Source: Paenibacillus phoenicis (lineage in GTDB: Bacteria; Bacillota; Bacilli; Paenibacillales; Paenibacillaceae). From it: 64,000 bases of DNA. This document shows positions 52,179-61,557 of the stretch, in pieces (position 1 is the stretch's first letter; each line of letters starts with the position of its first letter). The stretch is taken from contig NZ_JAYERP010000001.1 of the NCBI RefSeq assembly GCF_034718895.1, positions 1,302,001-1,366,000 of the forward strand. The letters run 5' to 3'. The notes beneath the pieces are model-generated. The model ran no database searches, had not been told where the DNA came from, and saw nothing but the letters and a program-made list of their open reading frames with translations. The position numbers and the translations under genes were made by a program.

Positions 52179-53927
52179 GTGCTGCTTGAAGCGCTCTACC
52201 ATGTGCCCCGGGATAAATGGGCGTATGCCTATGATTCAACCACGATCCATCTTCGCATCCGGACCAAACGGGATGATGTGGAACAGGTTGTTGCGATGAC
52301 CGGGGACAAATACGATTGGACGGGAACCTACCAGGAGCTGCCGATGGAAAAAACGGCCCATGACCGCATGTTCGACTATTGGGAGGTCGCTGTGCGTCCC
52401 AAGTTCAAGCGCCTTTCCTATGCCTTTAAGCTTACGGCGGGAACGGAAACGGTTTACCTGCTGGACACGGGGATTCAATCGGAGTCCCCTCAACCGCCGG
52501 GGGAATGCTTTGAATTCCCGTATATCCATGAAAACGAAGTAGTCCGGGTGCCGGAATGGGCGAAGCAAGCGGTCTTTTATCAGATTATGCCGGAGCGGTT
52601 CGCCAATGGAGACCCTTCCAATGACCCCAAGCCGGTCGAAGCCTGGGGAGGCAAGCCGACCCGTGAAAATTACTTCGGCGGCGATTTGCAGGGAATCATT
52701 GACCACCTGGACGATTTGACGGACCTGGGTATCACGGCGATTTATCTCACGCCTCTATTTTTGGCTCCGTCCAACCATAAATACGACACCGTCGATTATA
52801 AGCAGGTTGACCCTCACTTTGGGAACAACGACTTGCTGCGGGAGTTGGTTGAGCATTGTCATAACCGAGGGATCCGGGTGGTGTTGGACGCGGTCTTTAA
52901 TCATTGCGGGGAGCATTTCCCTCCGTTCCAGGACGTCCTCAAACATGGAGAAGCCTCCCCTTATGCCGGTTGGTTTCATGTCAACCAGTTCCCTGCCAGA
53001 GTAGAGAACGGGATTCCGACTTATGATACGTTTGGGTTCTTCCCCAACATGCCTAAATTTAATACAGCGAACCCGGAACTTAAGAAGTATTTGCTGGAAG
53101 TCGCCGAATATTGGATTAAGGAAATCAAATTGGACGGCTGGCGGCTTGACGTCGCTAATGAAATCGATCATTCGTTCTGGCGGGAGTTCCGGCAGGTGGT
53201 GAAACAGGCAAACCCGGAAGCCTATTTGATCGGAGAGGTATGGAGTGACTCACTAAACTGGCTGCTGGGCGATCAATTTGATTCGGTGATGAATTATCCC
53301 TTTGCGGATAAAGTGCTGGAGTTTTTTAACGGCGGTGTAGACGGGGCTGCCTTCTCCGATGAGATGGGTGCGCTGATCATGCGATATCCGCATCAAACGA
53401 ATGAAGTGATCTTCAACATGCTGGGAAGTCATGATACCCCGCGCCTGCTGACCCGCGTCGGCGGCGACAAGCGCAAGCTCAAGCTCTGCGTGGTGTTTCT
53501 GTTTACGTATATCGGGACGCCTTGTTTGTTTTACGGCGACGAGATCGGACTTACCGGCGACGGGGATCCCGATTGCCGAAAATGCATGGAGTGGGATCGC
53601 AGCAAACAGGACCGTGAGCTTTACGATTTCTACAAGCTGATGATCAGGTTGCGCAAGCAGCACCCGGCGCTTCGTCACGGTCATTTTCGATTTTTGCATG
53701 CGGAACCGGGGGATCCGTGCATCGTATACGAACGAATGGATGAGAAAATGCATTTTACCGTGTGGATGAACAATACCCCGAAGCCAGTCACCCTCACCCA
53801 TCCGATGCAAACGAGCGATTGGCGAGATGCCCTCACCGAGGAAGCGGTGGTGCCGACGAACGGGGTAATGAGCATTTCCCTGGATCCCTATGGCTTCCGA
53901 ATTCTGTACCGGCACATTCAAAAATAA
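52179..53927 (+). CDS. GH13 cyclomaltodextrinase / neopullulanase-like enzyme
   Basis: A 582-residue alpha-glucan hydrolase. The N-terminal domain (LLEALYHVPRDKWAYAYDS) is the CBM34-type module of maltogenic amylases. The barrel shows DAVFNHCG, DGWRLDVANEID (nucleophile Asp), LIGEVW (acid Glu) and MLGSHDTPR (third Asp). No signal peptide, so it acts on maltodextrins or cyclodextrins in the cytosol. GTG start 10 bases behind AGGAGG. It converges on glgA. Confidence 0.94.
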   Translation: MLLEALYHVPRDKWAYAYDSTTIHLRIRTKRDDVEQVVAMTGDKYDWTGTYQELPMEKTAHDRMFDYWEVAVRPKFKRLSYAFKLTAGTETVYLLDTGIQSESPQPPGECFEFPYIHENEVVRVPEWAKQAVFYQIMPERFANGDPSNDPKPVEAWGGKPTRENYFGGDLQGIIDHLDDLTDLGITAIYLTPLFLAPSNHKYDTVDYKQVDPHFGNNDLLRELVEHCHNRGIRVVLDAVFNHCGEHFPPFQDVLKHGEASPYAGWFHVNQFPARVENGIPTYDTFGFFPNMPKFNTANPELKKYLLEVAEYWIKEIKLDGWRLDVANEIDHSFWREFRQVVKQANPEAYLIGEVWSDSLNWLLGDQFDSVMNYPFADKVLEFFNGGVDGAAFSDEMGALIMRYPHQTNEVIFNMLGSHDTPRLLTRVGGDKRKLKLCVVFLFTYIGTPCLFYGDEIGLTGDGDPDCRKCMEWDRSKQDRELYDFYKLMIRLRKQHPALRHGHFRFLHAEPGDPCIVYERMDEKMHFTVWMNNTPKPVTLTHPMQTSDWRDALTEEAVVPTNGVMSISLDPYGFRILYRHIQK

Positions 53928-53937
53928 CGAAGAAAAA

Positions 53938-53959
53938 AGCGGACGAACGATCGTCCGCT
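53938..53959. terminator. terminator between convergent GH13 and glgA genes
   Basis: AGCGGACGA/TCGTCCGCT perfect stem with ACGA loop; TTTTTTCTTC on the minus strand, TATTTCTTC on plus. Confidence 0.85.
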
Positions 53960-55388
53960 ATTTCTTCAGGCTTTCGTATATGTGGAGGTATTGTCTTGCC
54001 GATGCATCCCAGCCGTAATCGCCGGCGAACGCATTTGCTGTAATCCGGTGCCAATGCTCGGGCTGGCGGTAGAAGGACACCGCCCGGCGGAGCGTATACA
54101 ACATATCGTGCGCGTTATAGTTGCGGAAGGTGAAGCCGTTGCCCTCGCCCGTAAATTCGTTGTAGGAGCGCACTGTATCGTTTAAGCCGCCGGTTTCTCG
54201 TACGACGGGGATCGTGCCGTACCGCAGCGCCAGAAGCTGGCTGATGCCGCATGGCTCAAACCGCGAAGGCATCAGGAAGATATCGCTGCCGGCATAGATG
54301 CGCCGGGATAACGCGTCGCTGAACTTGATTTGGACCGACAGCTTCCCGGGGTGACGCCATGCCGCTTCCCGGAACCAATCTTCATAAGCTCGGTCCCCTG
54401 TGCCTAGAAGCACAAACTGCACGTCATCCGTACTAAGCCATTCATCCATTACCCGAATCACCAAATCCAGCCCCTTTGGTTCAACTAGACGGGTAACCAT
54501 CGAGATCAGCGGTGTATTTGGTGTCTCCGGCAGCCCGAGCTCCCGCTGAAGCACTGGTTTATTAGCCCGCTTCTGCTCTAGGTTGCGTCCATAACGGGCA
54601 AAGAGCTCCAGATCGGTCTCCGGATCGTAAGCCCGTGTGTCAATTCCGTTCACGATTCCCGACAACCGGCCGCTGATTGAGCGAAGCAGACCGTCCAGCC
54701 CATAACCGTAATGCTCGGTCTTGATCTCCTCAGCATAAGTTGGGCTGACCGTCGTTACATGATCGGCGTAGACCAAGCCGGCTTTCATAAAGCTGACTTG
54801 ATCGTAATACTCTACCCCTTCCGGCGTGAAGTAGTCCCAAGGGAGCCCCAACAGATCTCCCAGAATCTCTTTCGGAAAAATCCCCTGATATAACAGGTTA
54901 TGTATCGTATAAACGGTCCGAATGTTCCGGTAATCGGGCCGATCGCGGTAATGCTCCCGCAGCAGCAGCGGGATCATCGCCGTATGCCAATCATGGCAAT
55001 GGATAATGTCTGGCATAAACCCGGTAAGGGGAAGCAGCTCCAGCACCGCCCGATCCAAAAACGCAAACCGCTCGCCGTCATCCCAATGGCCATAGATCCC
55101 TACTCTGCCAAAATAGTCCTCGTTATCGATCATATACACGGGGATCCCTTCCCAATCCAGCCGGGATATTCCGCCGTACTTGTTCCGCCATCCGACTGGC
55201 ACCATGCCGGTGCCGAGATGATGCAGACGTTCACGGTAAATTTGCGGCAGCTCGCGATATCTTGGCATGATCACCCTTACATCATGGCCGGCTTCGATCA
55301 ACGCCTTGGGCAGTGCCCCAATCACGTCAGCCAGGCCTCCGGTCTTAATAAACGGCGCGACTTCGGCCGCAGCAAACAAAATCTTCAT
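53958..55388 (-). CDS. glgA: glycogen synthase
   Basis: A 476-residue GT5 enzyme adding glucose from ADP-glucose to glycogen. The ADP-glucose loop KTGGLADV is at residues 15-22, and the C-terminal catalytic region reads MPSRFEPCGISQL with E in GTIPVVRETGGL. AAGGAGG precedes the ATG at 55388; that ATG overlaps the glgB stop by 4 bases, so the two are translationally coupled. Confidence 0.96.
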   Translation of the reverse strand: MKILFAAAEVAPFIKTGGLADVIGALPKALIEAGHDVRVIMPRYRELPQIYRERLHHLGTGMVPVGWRNKYGGISRLDWEGIPVYMIDNEDYFGRVGIYGHWDDGERFAFLDRAVLELLPLTGFMPDIIHCHDWHTAMIPLLLREHYRDRPDYRNIRTVYTIHNLLYQGIFPKEILGDLLGLPWDYFTPEGVEYYDQVSFMKAGLVYADHVTTVSPTYAEEIKTEHYGYGLDGLLRSISGRLSGIVNGIDTRAYDPETDLELFARYGRNLEQKRANKPVLQRELGLPETPNTPLISMVTRLVEPKGLDLVIRVMDEWLSTDDVQFVLLGTGDRAYEDWFREAAWRHPGKLSVQIKFSDALSRRIYAGSDIFLMPSRFEPCGISQLLALRYGTIPVVRETGGLNDTVRSYNEFTGEGNGFTFRNYNAHDMLYTLRRAVSFYRQPEHWHRITANAFAGDYGWDASARQYLHIYESLKK

Positions 55389-57328
55389 CGTTTCGCCCTC
55401 CTTCTTGGCGCTTGACGCTTCCACACCGTCATGCTCAGCGGAGGAAGCGTAACGGTCAGGCTTTGGGGCCTACCGTTCCAAGCCGTTTTTTCGCTCAAAT
55501 GCAGCTTGGGCTGCTGGTGCCCGAACCCGCCGAAATGAACATCATCACTGTTAAATACAAGCTCGTACCGTCCAGGCAATGGAACGCCAACACGATACTC
55601 CCTTCGCTCCTCAGGCAGAAAATTCAGCAGCACCAGCAACAGCTCCTGCGGCTGCTTTCCTTTTCGCACATACGCAATCACACTTTGTTTGTCATCGTCC
55701 GGGATCATCCACTGAAACCCCTCAGGCGCATGATCCTGCTCCCACAGCGCCGGCTCTTGCAGATAAAAGCGATTTAGCGCCTGGCAATACCCATGAATCT
55801 GCCGATGTGACTCGTAATCAAGCAGGAACCAATCCAGCTCCCCTTGATCACGCCACTCGATAAATTGGCCAAATTCTCCGCCCATAAATAACAGTTTTTT
55901 CCCTGGAGTTGTCAGCTGATACCCAAGTAACAGACGAAGTCCGGCGAATTTTTGCTCGTAGCTGCCAGGCATTTTGTCCAGCAGCGATTTTTTGCCGTGC
56001 ACGACCTCGTCATGGGAGAGCGGCAGCGTAAAATTCTCCGAATAGGCGTACCAAATCGGGAACGTAAGCAAGTGATGACGGTGAGGTCTTTCGCTGAACG
56101 GAGTTTCAAAATAATCCAACGTATCGTTCATCCACCCCATATTCCACTTGTAATTAAAGCCAAGTCCACCCTGATGCGCAGGGGCGGTCACTAACGGCCA
56201 TGCGCTGGACTCTTCCGCCATCATCAAAGCATGCGGGAAGTAGCGGAACACCGCAGTATTGAGCTGCCGCAGGAATTCTATCGCCTCCAGATTTTCGCTG
56301 CCGCCCTTTTCGTTACGCGCTGCCGCCCAGGACGGTTTCTCGAAATCGTAACGAATCATGCTGGTCACGGCGTCGACTCTCAGCCCGTCGAAATGATACT
56401 TTTCAAGCCAATATATCGCGCTGGAGATCAAAAAAGAACGTACCTCGGGTTTACTGAAATCAAAGCTGAGCGTCCCCCATCCCGGTTTCTCCGCTTTGGC
56501 CGGATCGGCGTACTCGAACAGGGGCGTTCCGTCAAAAAGACGCAGCCCGTGATCATCCTTCGTAAAATGGCCCGGCACCCAGTCGAGCAACACACCAATC
56601 CCGGCCTGATGACAGCAATCCACGAAATACATTAAGTCCTGCGGCTCCCCATACCGGCTGGTAGGGGCAAAATAACCCGTCGCTTGATATCCCCATGATA
56701 AATCATACGGATGCTCACATAGAGGCATGATTTCGATATGGGTGTAGCCCATCTCTTTCACGTAGGGGATTAACAAATCCGCCATCTCTCGGTATGTGTA
56801 AAAAGAACCGTCGGGCCGTTGCCGCCAGGTCCCGAAGTGAAGCTCATAAATGTTGATTGGCCGTGCGTAAGGTGCGCTGCGGTTCTGGATCCACTTCTCA
56901 TCTCCCCAAACGTAGTTGTCCAATTCAGTGATGATGGAAGCTGTTTTTGGCCGCACTTCTGCATAAAAAGCATATGGATCTGCCTTCAAGCGGGTCTCCC
57001 CATCCGGCCCGGTCAAAGCATACTTGTAAAAACTTCCAACCGGAACATCCGGAAAAAAACGAGTCCAAATTCCCGAATCGGGTATCTTATATAGTACATC
57101 ACGTGTCCCCTTCCAACCGTTCCAGTCGGCGACAACGGCGACTTGGCATGCATTCGGGGCCCAAACGGTAAAGCGAACTCCACGTCTTCCCCCTTCGGTT
57201 ACGGGATGGGCGCCAAACGTGCGGTAGCTTTGATACAATGTCCCCTCGCGGAACAAGTAAATATCCGTGGGGGATACGGCGGAAGCCCATGCTGATTCGA
57301 ACCTGGCATCAAACAAATCTGTCACCAC
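55385..57328 (-). CDS. glgB: 1,4-alpha-glucan branching enzyme
   Basis: A 647-residue GH13 enzyme forming alpha-1,6 branches. CBM48 domain at ~45-130 (GVRFTVWAPNACQVAVVADW), barrel with DWVPGHF, DGLRVDAV (nucleophile), MMAEESSAWP (acid) and LSHDEVVHGK (third Asp), and a C-terminal beta domain. Start GTG at 57328 or a TTG 12 bases inside; AAAGGTGG fits either. First gene of glgBA, divergent from glgC. Confidence 0.96.
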   Translation of the reverse strand: MVTDLFDARFESAWASAVSPTDIYLFREGTLYQSYRTFGAHPVTEGGRRGVRFTVWAPNACQVAVVADWNGWKGTRDVLYKIPDSGIWTRFFPDVPVGSFYKYALTGPDGETRLKADPYAFYAEVRPKTASIITELDNYVWGDEKWIQNRSAPYARPINIYELHFGTWRQRPDGSFYTYREMADLLIPYVKEMGYTHIEIMPLCEHPYDLSWGYQATGYFAPTSRYGEPQDLMYFVDCCHQAGIGVLLDWVPGHFTKDDHGLRLFDGTPLFEYADPAKAEKPGWGTLSFDFSKPEVRSFLISSAIYWLEKYHFDGLRVDAVTSMIRYDFEKPSWAAARNEKGGSENLEAIEFLRQLNTAVFRYFPHALMMAEESSAWPLVTAPAHQGGLGFNYKWNMGWMNDTLDYFETPFSERPHRHHLLTFPIWYAYSENFTLPLSHDEVVHGKKSLLDKMPGSYEQKFAGLRLLLGYQLTTPGKKLLFMGGEFGQFIEWRDQGELDWFLLDYESHRQIHGYCQALNRFYLQEPALWEQDHAPEGFQWMIPDDDKQSVIAYVRKGKQPQELLLVLLNFLPEERREYRVGVPLPGRYELVFNSDDVHFGGFGHQQPKLHLSEKTAWNGRPQSLTVTLPPLSMTVWKRQAPRRRAKR

Positions 57329-57495
57329 CTTTACAACGGATGAAAGAACGTCAACTGTTTTAAGAAATTCAAAAAATTTTCAGTATTTACATCAAAAATG
57401 TGTAATACTTTCGGATATTTTCCATAATTTATTCCATCTACATTATATCCTAATGTATGTGCCTCACAGACCAAAACATGCGGGAGGGAAATGAA

Positions 57496-58716
57496 ATGAG
57501 GAAAAAGGACTGTATTGCAATGCTTCTTGCCGGCGGAGAGGGGCGACGATTATCTCCGCTGACCACCAAGCAGGCGAAACCGGCCGTGCATTTTGGCGGA
57601 CATTACCGGATCATCGATTTTCCTCTCAGCAACTGCGTCAACTCCGGAATTGATACGATTGGGGTTTTGACGCAATATGAAGCGGCTTCGCTCCATGAGC
57701 ATATTGGCGAAGGAGAACCATGGAAGCTGAAGCACTCCGAGAATGGCGGGATCACTTTGCTGCCAGCGTATCGGGAAGGCGTTGAGGAATATACGGGAAC
57801 GGCGGACGCCATATACAAGAACATGGCATTTGTCGATGGTCATTCGCCCAAATACGTCCTGATCCTTTCTGGAGACCATATTTACCATATGGACTACCGT
57901 CACATGTTGGATTTCCATCTCAGTCACCAGGCGAAAGCAACGATTTCGGTCATGCCGGTACCCTGGGAAGAAGCCCATCGCTTTGGCATCATGACGAAGG
58001 ATGAGCACAACCGCATTACCGAGTTCGAGGAGAAGCCGGCGCAGCCCACTAGTAATCTCGCCTCGATGGGTATCTATTTGTTTGATTGGGAGTTCTTAAA
58101 GCGACAGCTCGAGGAAGATGCAGCCAATCCGAACTCCAGCCATGATTTTGGCAAGGACTTAATCCCGAAAATGTTGGCAGGCAGCGAGCCGCTGCACGCG
58201 TATGAATTTAAAGGGTATTGGCGGGACGTAGGAACGGTTCAAAGTCTATGGGAAGCACATATGGATTTGCTGGTTGAGTCCTCCGAATGGAAGCTTCATC
58301 GTGAGGATTGGCCGATGTTTACCCGAGAACGGCCGCTCATGCAAGGATGGGTTAAAAAACGTCACACCCACTTCCCTTCCTCCCTCATCCATGATCACTG
58401 TTCACTCGAAGGATATGTAGAACGTTCGGTTATTTTCGCCGGCACGGAAATTGGCCGGTACTCCCGAATCAATGACAGCGTCATTATGCCGGGCGCGAAA
58501 ATCGGCCGTAACGTCGTGATCGAGCGGGCGATTATCGGTGAAGGCGCCATCATCAAAGACGGTACTGTCATCAAAGCGGAGCCTGGAGATATCAGCGTTG
58601 TGGCCCCTTACGAAACCGTGTATGCCAAACCGGTAAGCCGACCTCAGCCCTCCCGCTTGCTTCAGGAAGTGTACGATAACGCCCCTCGGCTTCGGGCCGA
58701 AGGCTTGCTCTCCTAA
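57496..58716 (+). CDS. glgC: glucose-1-phosphate adenylyltransferase
   Basis: A 406-residue enzyme making ADP-glucose. N-terminal nucleotidyltransferase: [34 protein letters not shown] and GYWRDVGT; C-terminal left-handed beta-helix repeats ([20 protein letters not shown]). GGGAGG precedes the ATG at 57496. No glgD accessory subunit follows, and a strong terminator closes the gene. Together with glgBA it gives a complete synthesis route. Confidence 0.96.
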   Translation: MRKKDCIAMLLAGGEGRRLSPLTTKQAKPAVHFGGHYRIIDFPLSNCVNSGIDTIGVLTQYEAASLHEHIGEGEPWKLKHSENGGITLLPAYREGVEEYTGTADAIYKNMAFVDGHSPKYVLILSGDHIYHMDYRHMLDFHLSHQAKATISVMPVPWEEAHRFGIMTKDEHNRITEFEEKPAQPTSNLASMGIYLFDWEFLKRQLEEDAANPNSSHDFGKDLIPKMLAGSEPLHAYEFKGYWRDVGTVQSLWEAHMDLLVESSEWKLHREDWPMFTRERPLMQGWVKKRHTHFPSSLIHDHCSLEGYVERSVIFAGTEIGRYSRINDSVIMPGAKIGRNVVIERAIIGEGAIIKDGTVIKAEPGDISVVAPYETVYAKPVSRPQPSRLLQEVYDNAPRLRAEGLLS

Positions 58717-58720
58717 CCAA

Positions 58721-58772
58721 AAAGGGGCCGCTTCGAAAGAATCCATGGATGATCTTTCGAGGCGGTCCCTTT
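58721..58772 (+). terminator. terminator of glgC
   Basis: Long stem AAAGGGGCCGCTTCGAAAGA against TCTTTCGAGGCGGTCCCTTT with inner ATCCATGGAT; T-rich 3' side. Confidence 0.85.
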
Positions 58773-58799
58773 CGGTTCTGTATGTGCTTTTAATCGGTG

Positions 58800-59363
58800 T
58801 TAAACTTGTGCATATAAATCAGCGTCCAGCTGATATAAATTGAATTCGCGTCCGTTATTGCTGCCCGTTCCTTGGAGCTGATACCCTAAGCCCTCGTATA
58901 ACTGAGTAAGCTTCTGGTTCTGGTTCCAGCAGTCAAGCCGTATGCCGGGACGTCCCAGCGCCTTGGAACGTTTAGCAGCATAACGTAGAATTTCACTGCT
59001 CAGCCCGCGACCGCGGTAAGCCAAACGGATCGTGAGCCGGTGCAGGTAACTGTAACCGGGAACGTTCAGCTCTCCCCAATAATCGGGATCTGAATCCTGC
59101 AGCGTAAACAAGGCCACCGGTTCGCCTGACTCCTGCAGCAGGTAAATTTCACGATCTTCAAAATATGACCGAATCAGCTCCGGTGTAAATTGCTGCGGAT
59201 TCCACTGATTCACGCCATTTTCTTGCATCCAAGTCGCGGCTTCTACCAGGACCTGCCGCACCGTCTCCAAATCATCTTCGCCTGCCAGTAAGACGTCAAG
59301 CGTTTCCTGAGCCGTTTCAAGTTTATCGATGAGCTGCTCCAAAGTAGGTTCCCTTCTCTCCAT
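58800..59363 (-). CDS. GNAT acetyltransferase
   Basis: A 187-residue protein: an N-terminal coiled helix (EQLIDKLETAQETLDVLL) then a GNAT domain with LHRLTIRLAYRGRGLSSEIL (acetyl-CoA motif A) and LYEGLGYQLQG. Acceptor unknown. It starts 21 bases after the histidine-kinase stop and so is probably the last gene of that operon. Confidence 0.85.
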   Translation of the reverse strand: MERREPTLEQLIDKLETAQETLDVLLAGEDDLETVRQVLVEAATWMQENGVNQWNPQQFTPELIRSYFEDREIYLLQESGEPVALFTLQDSDPDYWGELNVPGYSYLHRLTIRLAYRGRGLSSEILRYAAKRSKALGRPGIRLDCWNQNQKLTQLYEGLGYQLQGTGSNNGREFNLYQLDADLYAQV

Positions 59364-59384
59364 GAATCTCTATTTATTCTCTCT

Positions 59385-60833
59385 CTATTGAGGCTTTGTC
59401 TCCGTTTCGGCTGCAGCTTCTTCCCTTTGGGTGTCGCTTAACAGCGGCAAGATCACAGAGACGGTCGTCCCAACGCCAAGCTCGCTCTGAATTTCCATTT
59501 CCCCATGATGCAGCTCAACCAACTGCTGACTGATTGCGAGTCCCAGCCCGGTACCGCCGCCCTGGTGATTCACCTGGAAGAAACGATCTTTCACTTTGTT
59601 TAAATACTCCTCGCTAATGCCAATCCCCGAATCGATGACATCCACTTTCACACGTTCCGCATCCAGACGGTCGATGACCAGATGAATCCAGCTTTGTTCA
59701 TGGGAAAACTTGATCGCATTGTCCACCACGTTCAAGAACACTTGCTTCAGACGGTTGCCGTCCCCGCTGACAATGGCGGTGCCGTCGGTTTTATCCTCGA
59801 GCTTCAACTGAATATGCTTCTGTTCCGCCTTTGCCCAGACGTTGAGCATCGTCTCCTGAAGCAGTTCTTTGAGGTTCACCTCTCCGATCACCAGCTTCAT
59901 CTCGTTGGATTGCAGCTTCGAGAAATCAAGGATTTCCTCGACAAGTCCAATCAAGCGATCGGTTTCTTTCGCGATAATCCCTATCCCAATCTTCGTCTCC
60001 TCAGGATCGAAGCCGCCGGAGGTTAACGTCTCGCTCCAGCCCTTAATCCCGGTCAGCGGCGTGCGCAGCTCGTGTGAAATCGATGAGATAAAATCATCCT
60101 TGATCTGATTGCTGCGGACGATCTCTTCGGCCATATAGTTTAAGGTAGCCGCCAGTTCACCGAGCTCATAACGGTAATTGCCTTTGATTCGCGCATCGAA
60201 TTTCCCTCTGGCCATTTGCGCCGATACGTCGCGAATATTATTAATGGGCTTAACGATCGAGTTCGCCAATCCGATGCTAAACAGCGTAACGATGGCCAAT
60301 ACGGCCACCGAAACCGCAATCGACATAAAGGTCAAGTTCAGCAGCTTGGAATTTACTGACTCCATCGAGGTGACGTAGCGGACGATGTATTGCGTATGTC
60401 CTTGGATCTGAAGCGGCCTTGAAACGGCCATCACCAGCTCGCCGGTCGCCGGCTGCCGCCCGATCCATTTGCCGACGTTCCCGGCTAACGCTTGCGGAAC
60501 ATCGCTGGTCTGAATCGCTTTGTCGGCTTGAAACGGATTGGTGCTTGCCTTGACCTCGCCGTTGCGATCCAGAATCATCAGCTCGGTATTATCCAGCTCA
60601 AAGGTGCGGAGCATTTCCGTAAAATAATCCGGATCCCCCTCCGTATTCAACCGGACGAATTTCTGGAAGTAGTCCGAAGCCCACATCGAGTGATTGGACA
60701 TGTGATTATAGATCGTATCGTAATAATACATGCGAATGGCCAACGTGAAAATAACCTCGACCATAAACAAGGTTACGAATACAACGATGAAATAGTGTAA
60801 GACGATTTGCCGTCCAATCCCTTTCTTGATCAT
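59385..60833 (-). CDS. sensor histidine kinase
   Basis: A 482-residue membrane kinase: TM1 ~11-35, extracytoplasmic sensor ~36-165 (dCache/PAS-like LMILDRNGEVKAST), TM2 ~170-192, HAMP, HisKA with phosphorylated His in SSISHELRTPLTG, HATPase with N box NVVDNAIKFS, G1 DVIDSGIGIS and G2 GGGTGLGLAI. Overlaps the regulator gene by 4 bases (ATGA). The signal is unknown; the lipoprotein and ABC ATPase upstream in the operon may feed it. Confidence 0.94.
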   Translation of the reverse strand: MIKKGIGRQIVLHYFIVVFVTLFMVEVIFTLAIRMYYYDTIYNHMSNHSMWASDYFQKFVRLNTEGDPDYFTEMLRTFELDNTELMILDRNGEVKASTNPFQADKAIQTSDVPQALAGNVGKWIGRQPATGELVMAVSRPLQIQGHTQYIVRYVTSMESVNSKLLNLTFMSIAVSVAVLAIVTLFSIGLANSIVKPINNIRDVSAQMARGKFDARIKGNYRYELGELAATLNYMAEEIVRSNQIKDDFISSISHELRTPLTGIKGWSETLTSGGFDPEETKIGIGIIAKETDRLIGLVEEILDFSKLQSNEMKLVIGEVNLKELLQETMLNVWAKAEQKHIQLKLEDKTDGTAIVSGDGNRLKQVFLNVVDNAIKFSHEQSWIHLVIDRLDAERVKVDVIDSGIGISEEYLNKVKDRFFQVNHQGGGTGLGLAISQQLVELHHGEMEIQSELGVGTTVSVILPLLSDTQREEAAAETETKPQ

Positions 60834-61528
60834 TGTCCCTCGCCTTTCCACTTATAACCGTGCCCCCACACGGTTTGCAGGAAAGCCGGTTCGGACGGGT
60901 TCGTTTCAATCTTCTGCCGCAAACGGCGAATATTCACATCCACGATCTTTGGATCGCCCATATATTCCTTACCCCAGACGTGATCCAAAAGTACATCACG
61001 GCTCAGCGGGGTATTCTCCTTCTCCAGGAAGAACTGAATCAACGAAAACTCCGTTGGAGTCAGCTCAATCAGCCGCCCGTTCTTCTTAAATTGCTTGGAG
61101 ATCAAATCCAGCGTAAACGGTCCGGACGTAAACGTCACCTTCGCACTGCTCTCGCGGTAGACATTGACCCGGCGCAGCAGAGACTGAATGCGGGCGATCA
61201 GCTCGGTTGGGCTAAACGGCTTGCTGACATGATCATCCGCCCCAACGGACAACGCATAGACCTTATCCTGCTCCTGCACTTTGGCCGTGAGGAAAATAAT
61301 CCCGATCCGTTCATTCGTTTCGCGGATCCGCCGGCACACCTCAAAGCCGTCAATCCCCGGCACCATCACGTCGAGGAGCGCGATGTCAATGTCCGGAACG
61401 CTTTGCAGCTTGCTTAACGCTTCGTTGCCGTCCGCCGCTTCGAGCACATCGAAGCCGTTTCGTTTCAAGTTAATGACGATAAAACTCCGGATGGACTCTT
61501 CGTCCTCCAAAATCAGCACTTTGCTCAA
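60830..61528 (-). CDS. OmpR/PhoB-family response regulator
   Basis: A 232-residue regulator: receiver domain with phospho-acceptor Asp in DIALLDVMVPG, Lys in FLTAKV, and a C-terminal winged helix ending FLQTVWGHGYKW. Start is a TTG (LSKVLILEDEES) 8 bases behind AGAGGGGG; an upstream TTG in frame would overlap that site. It pairs with the kinase encoded next and probably controls the operon or wall genes. Confidence 0.93.
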   Translation of the reverse strand: MSKVLILEDEESIRSFIVINLKRNGFDVLEAADGNEALSKLQSVPDIDIALLDVMVPGIDGFEVCRRIRETNERIGIIFLTAKVQEQDKVYALSVGADDHVSKPFSPTELIARIQSLLRRVNVYRESSAKVTFTSGPFTLDLISKQFKKNGRLIELTPTEFSLIQFFLEKENTPLSRDVLLDHVWGKEYMGDPKIVDVNIRRLRQKIETNPSEPAFLQTVWGHGYKWKGEGQ

Positions 61529-61557
61529 TTTGGTTGCCCCCTCTTTCAAAAAACGGC

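Noticed and set aside
57360-57400. AATTTTCAGTATTT as a CodY box between glgB and glgC
   Set aside because: Too many mismatches to the CodY consensus in an AT-rich spacer.
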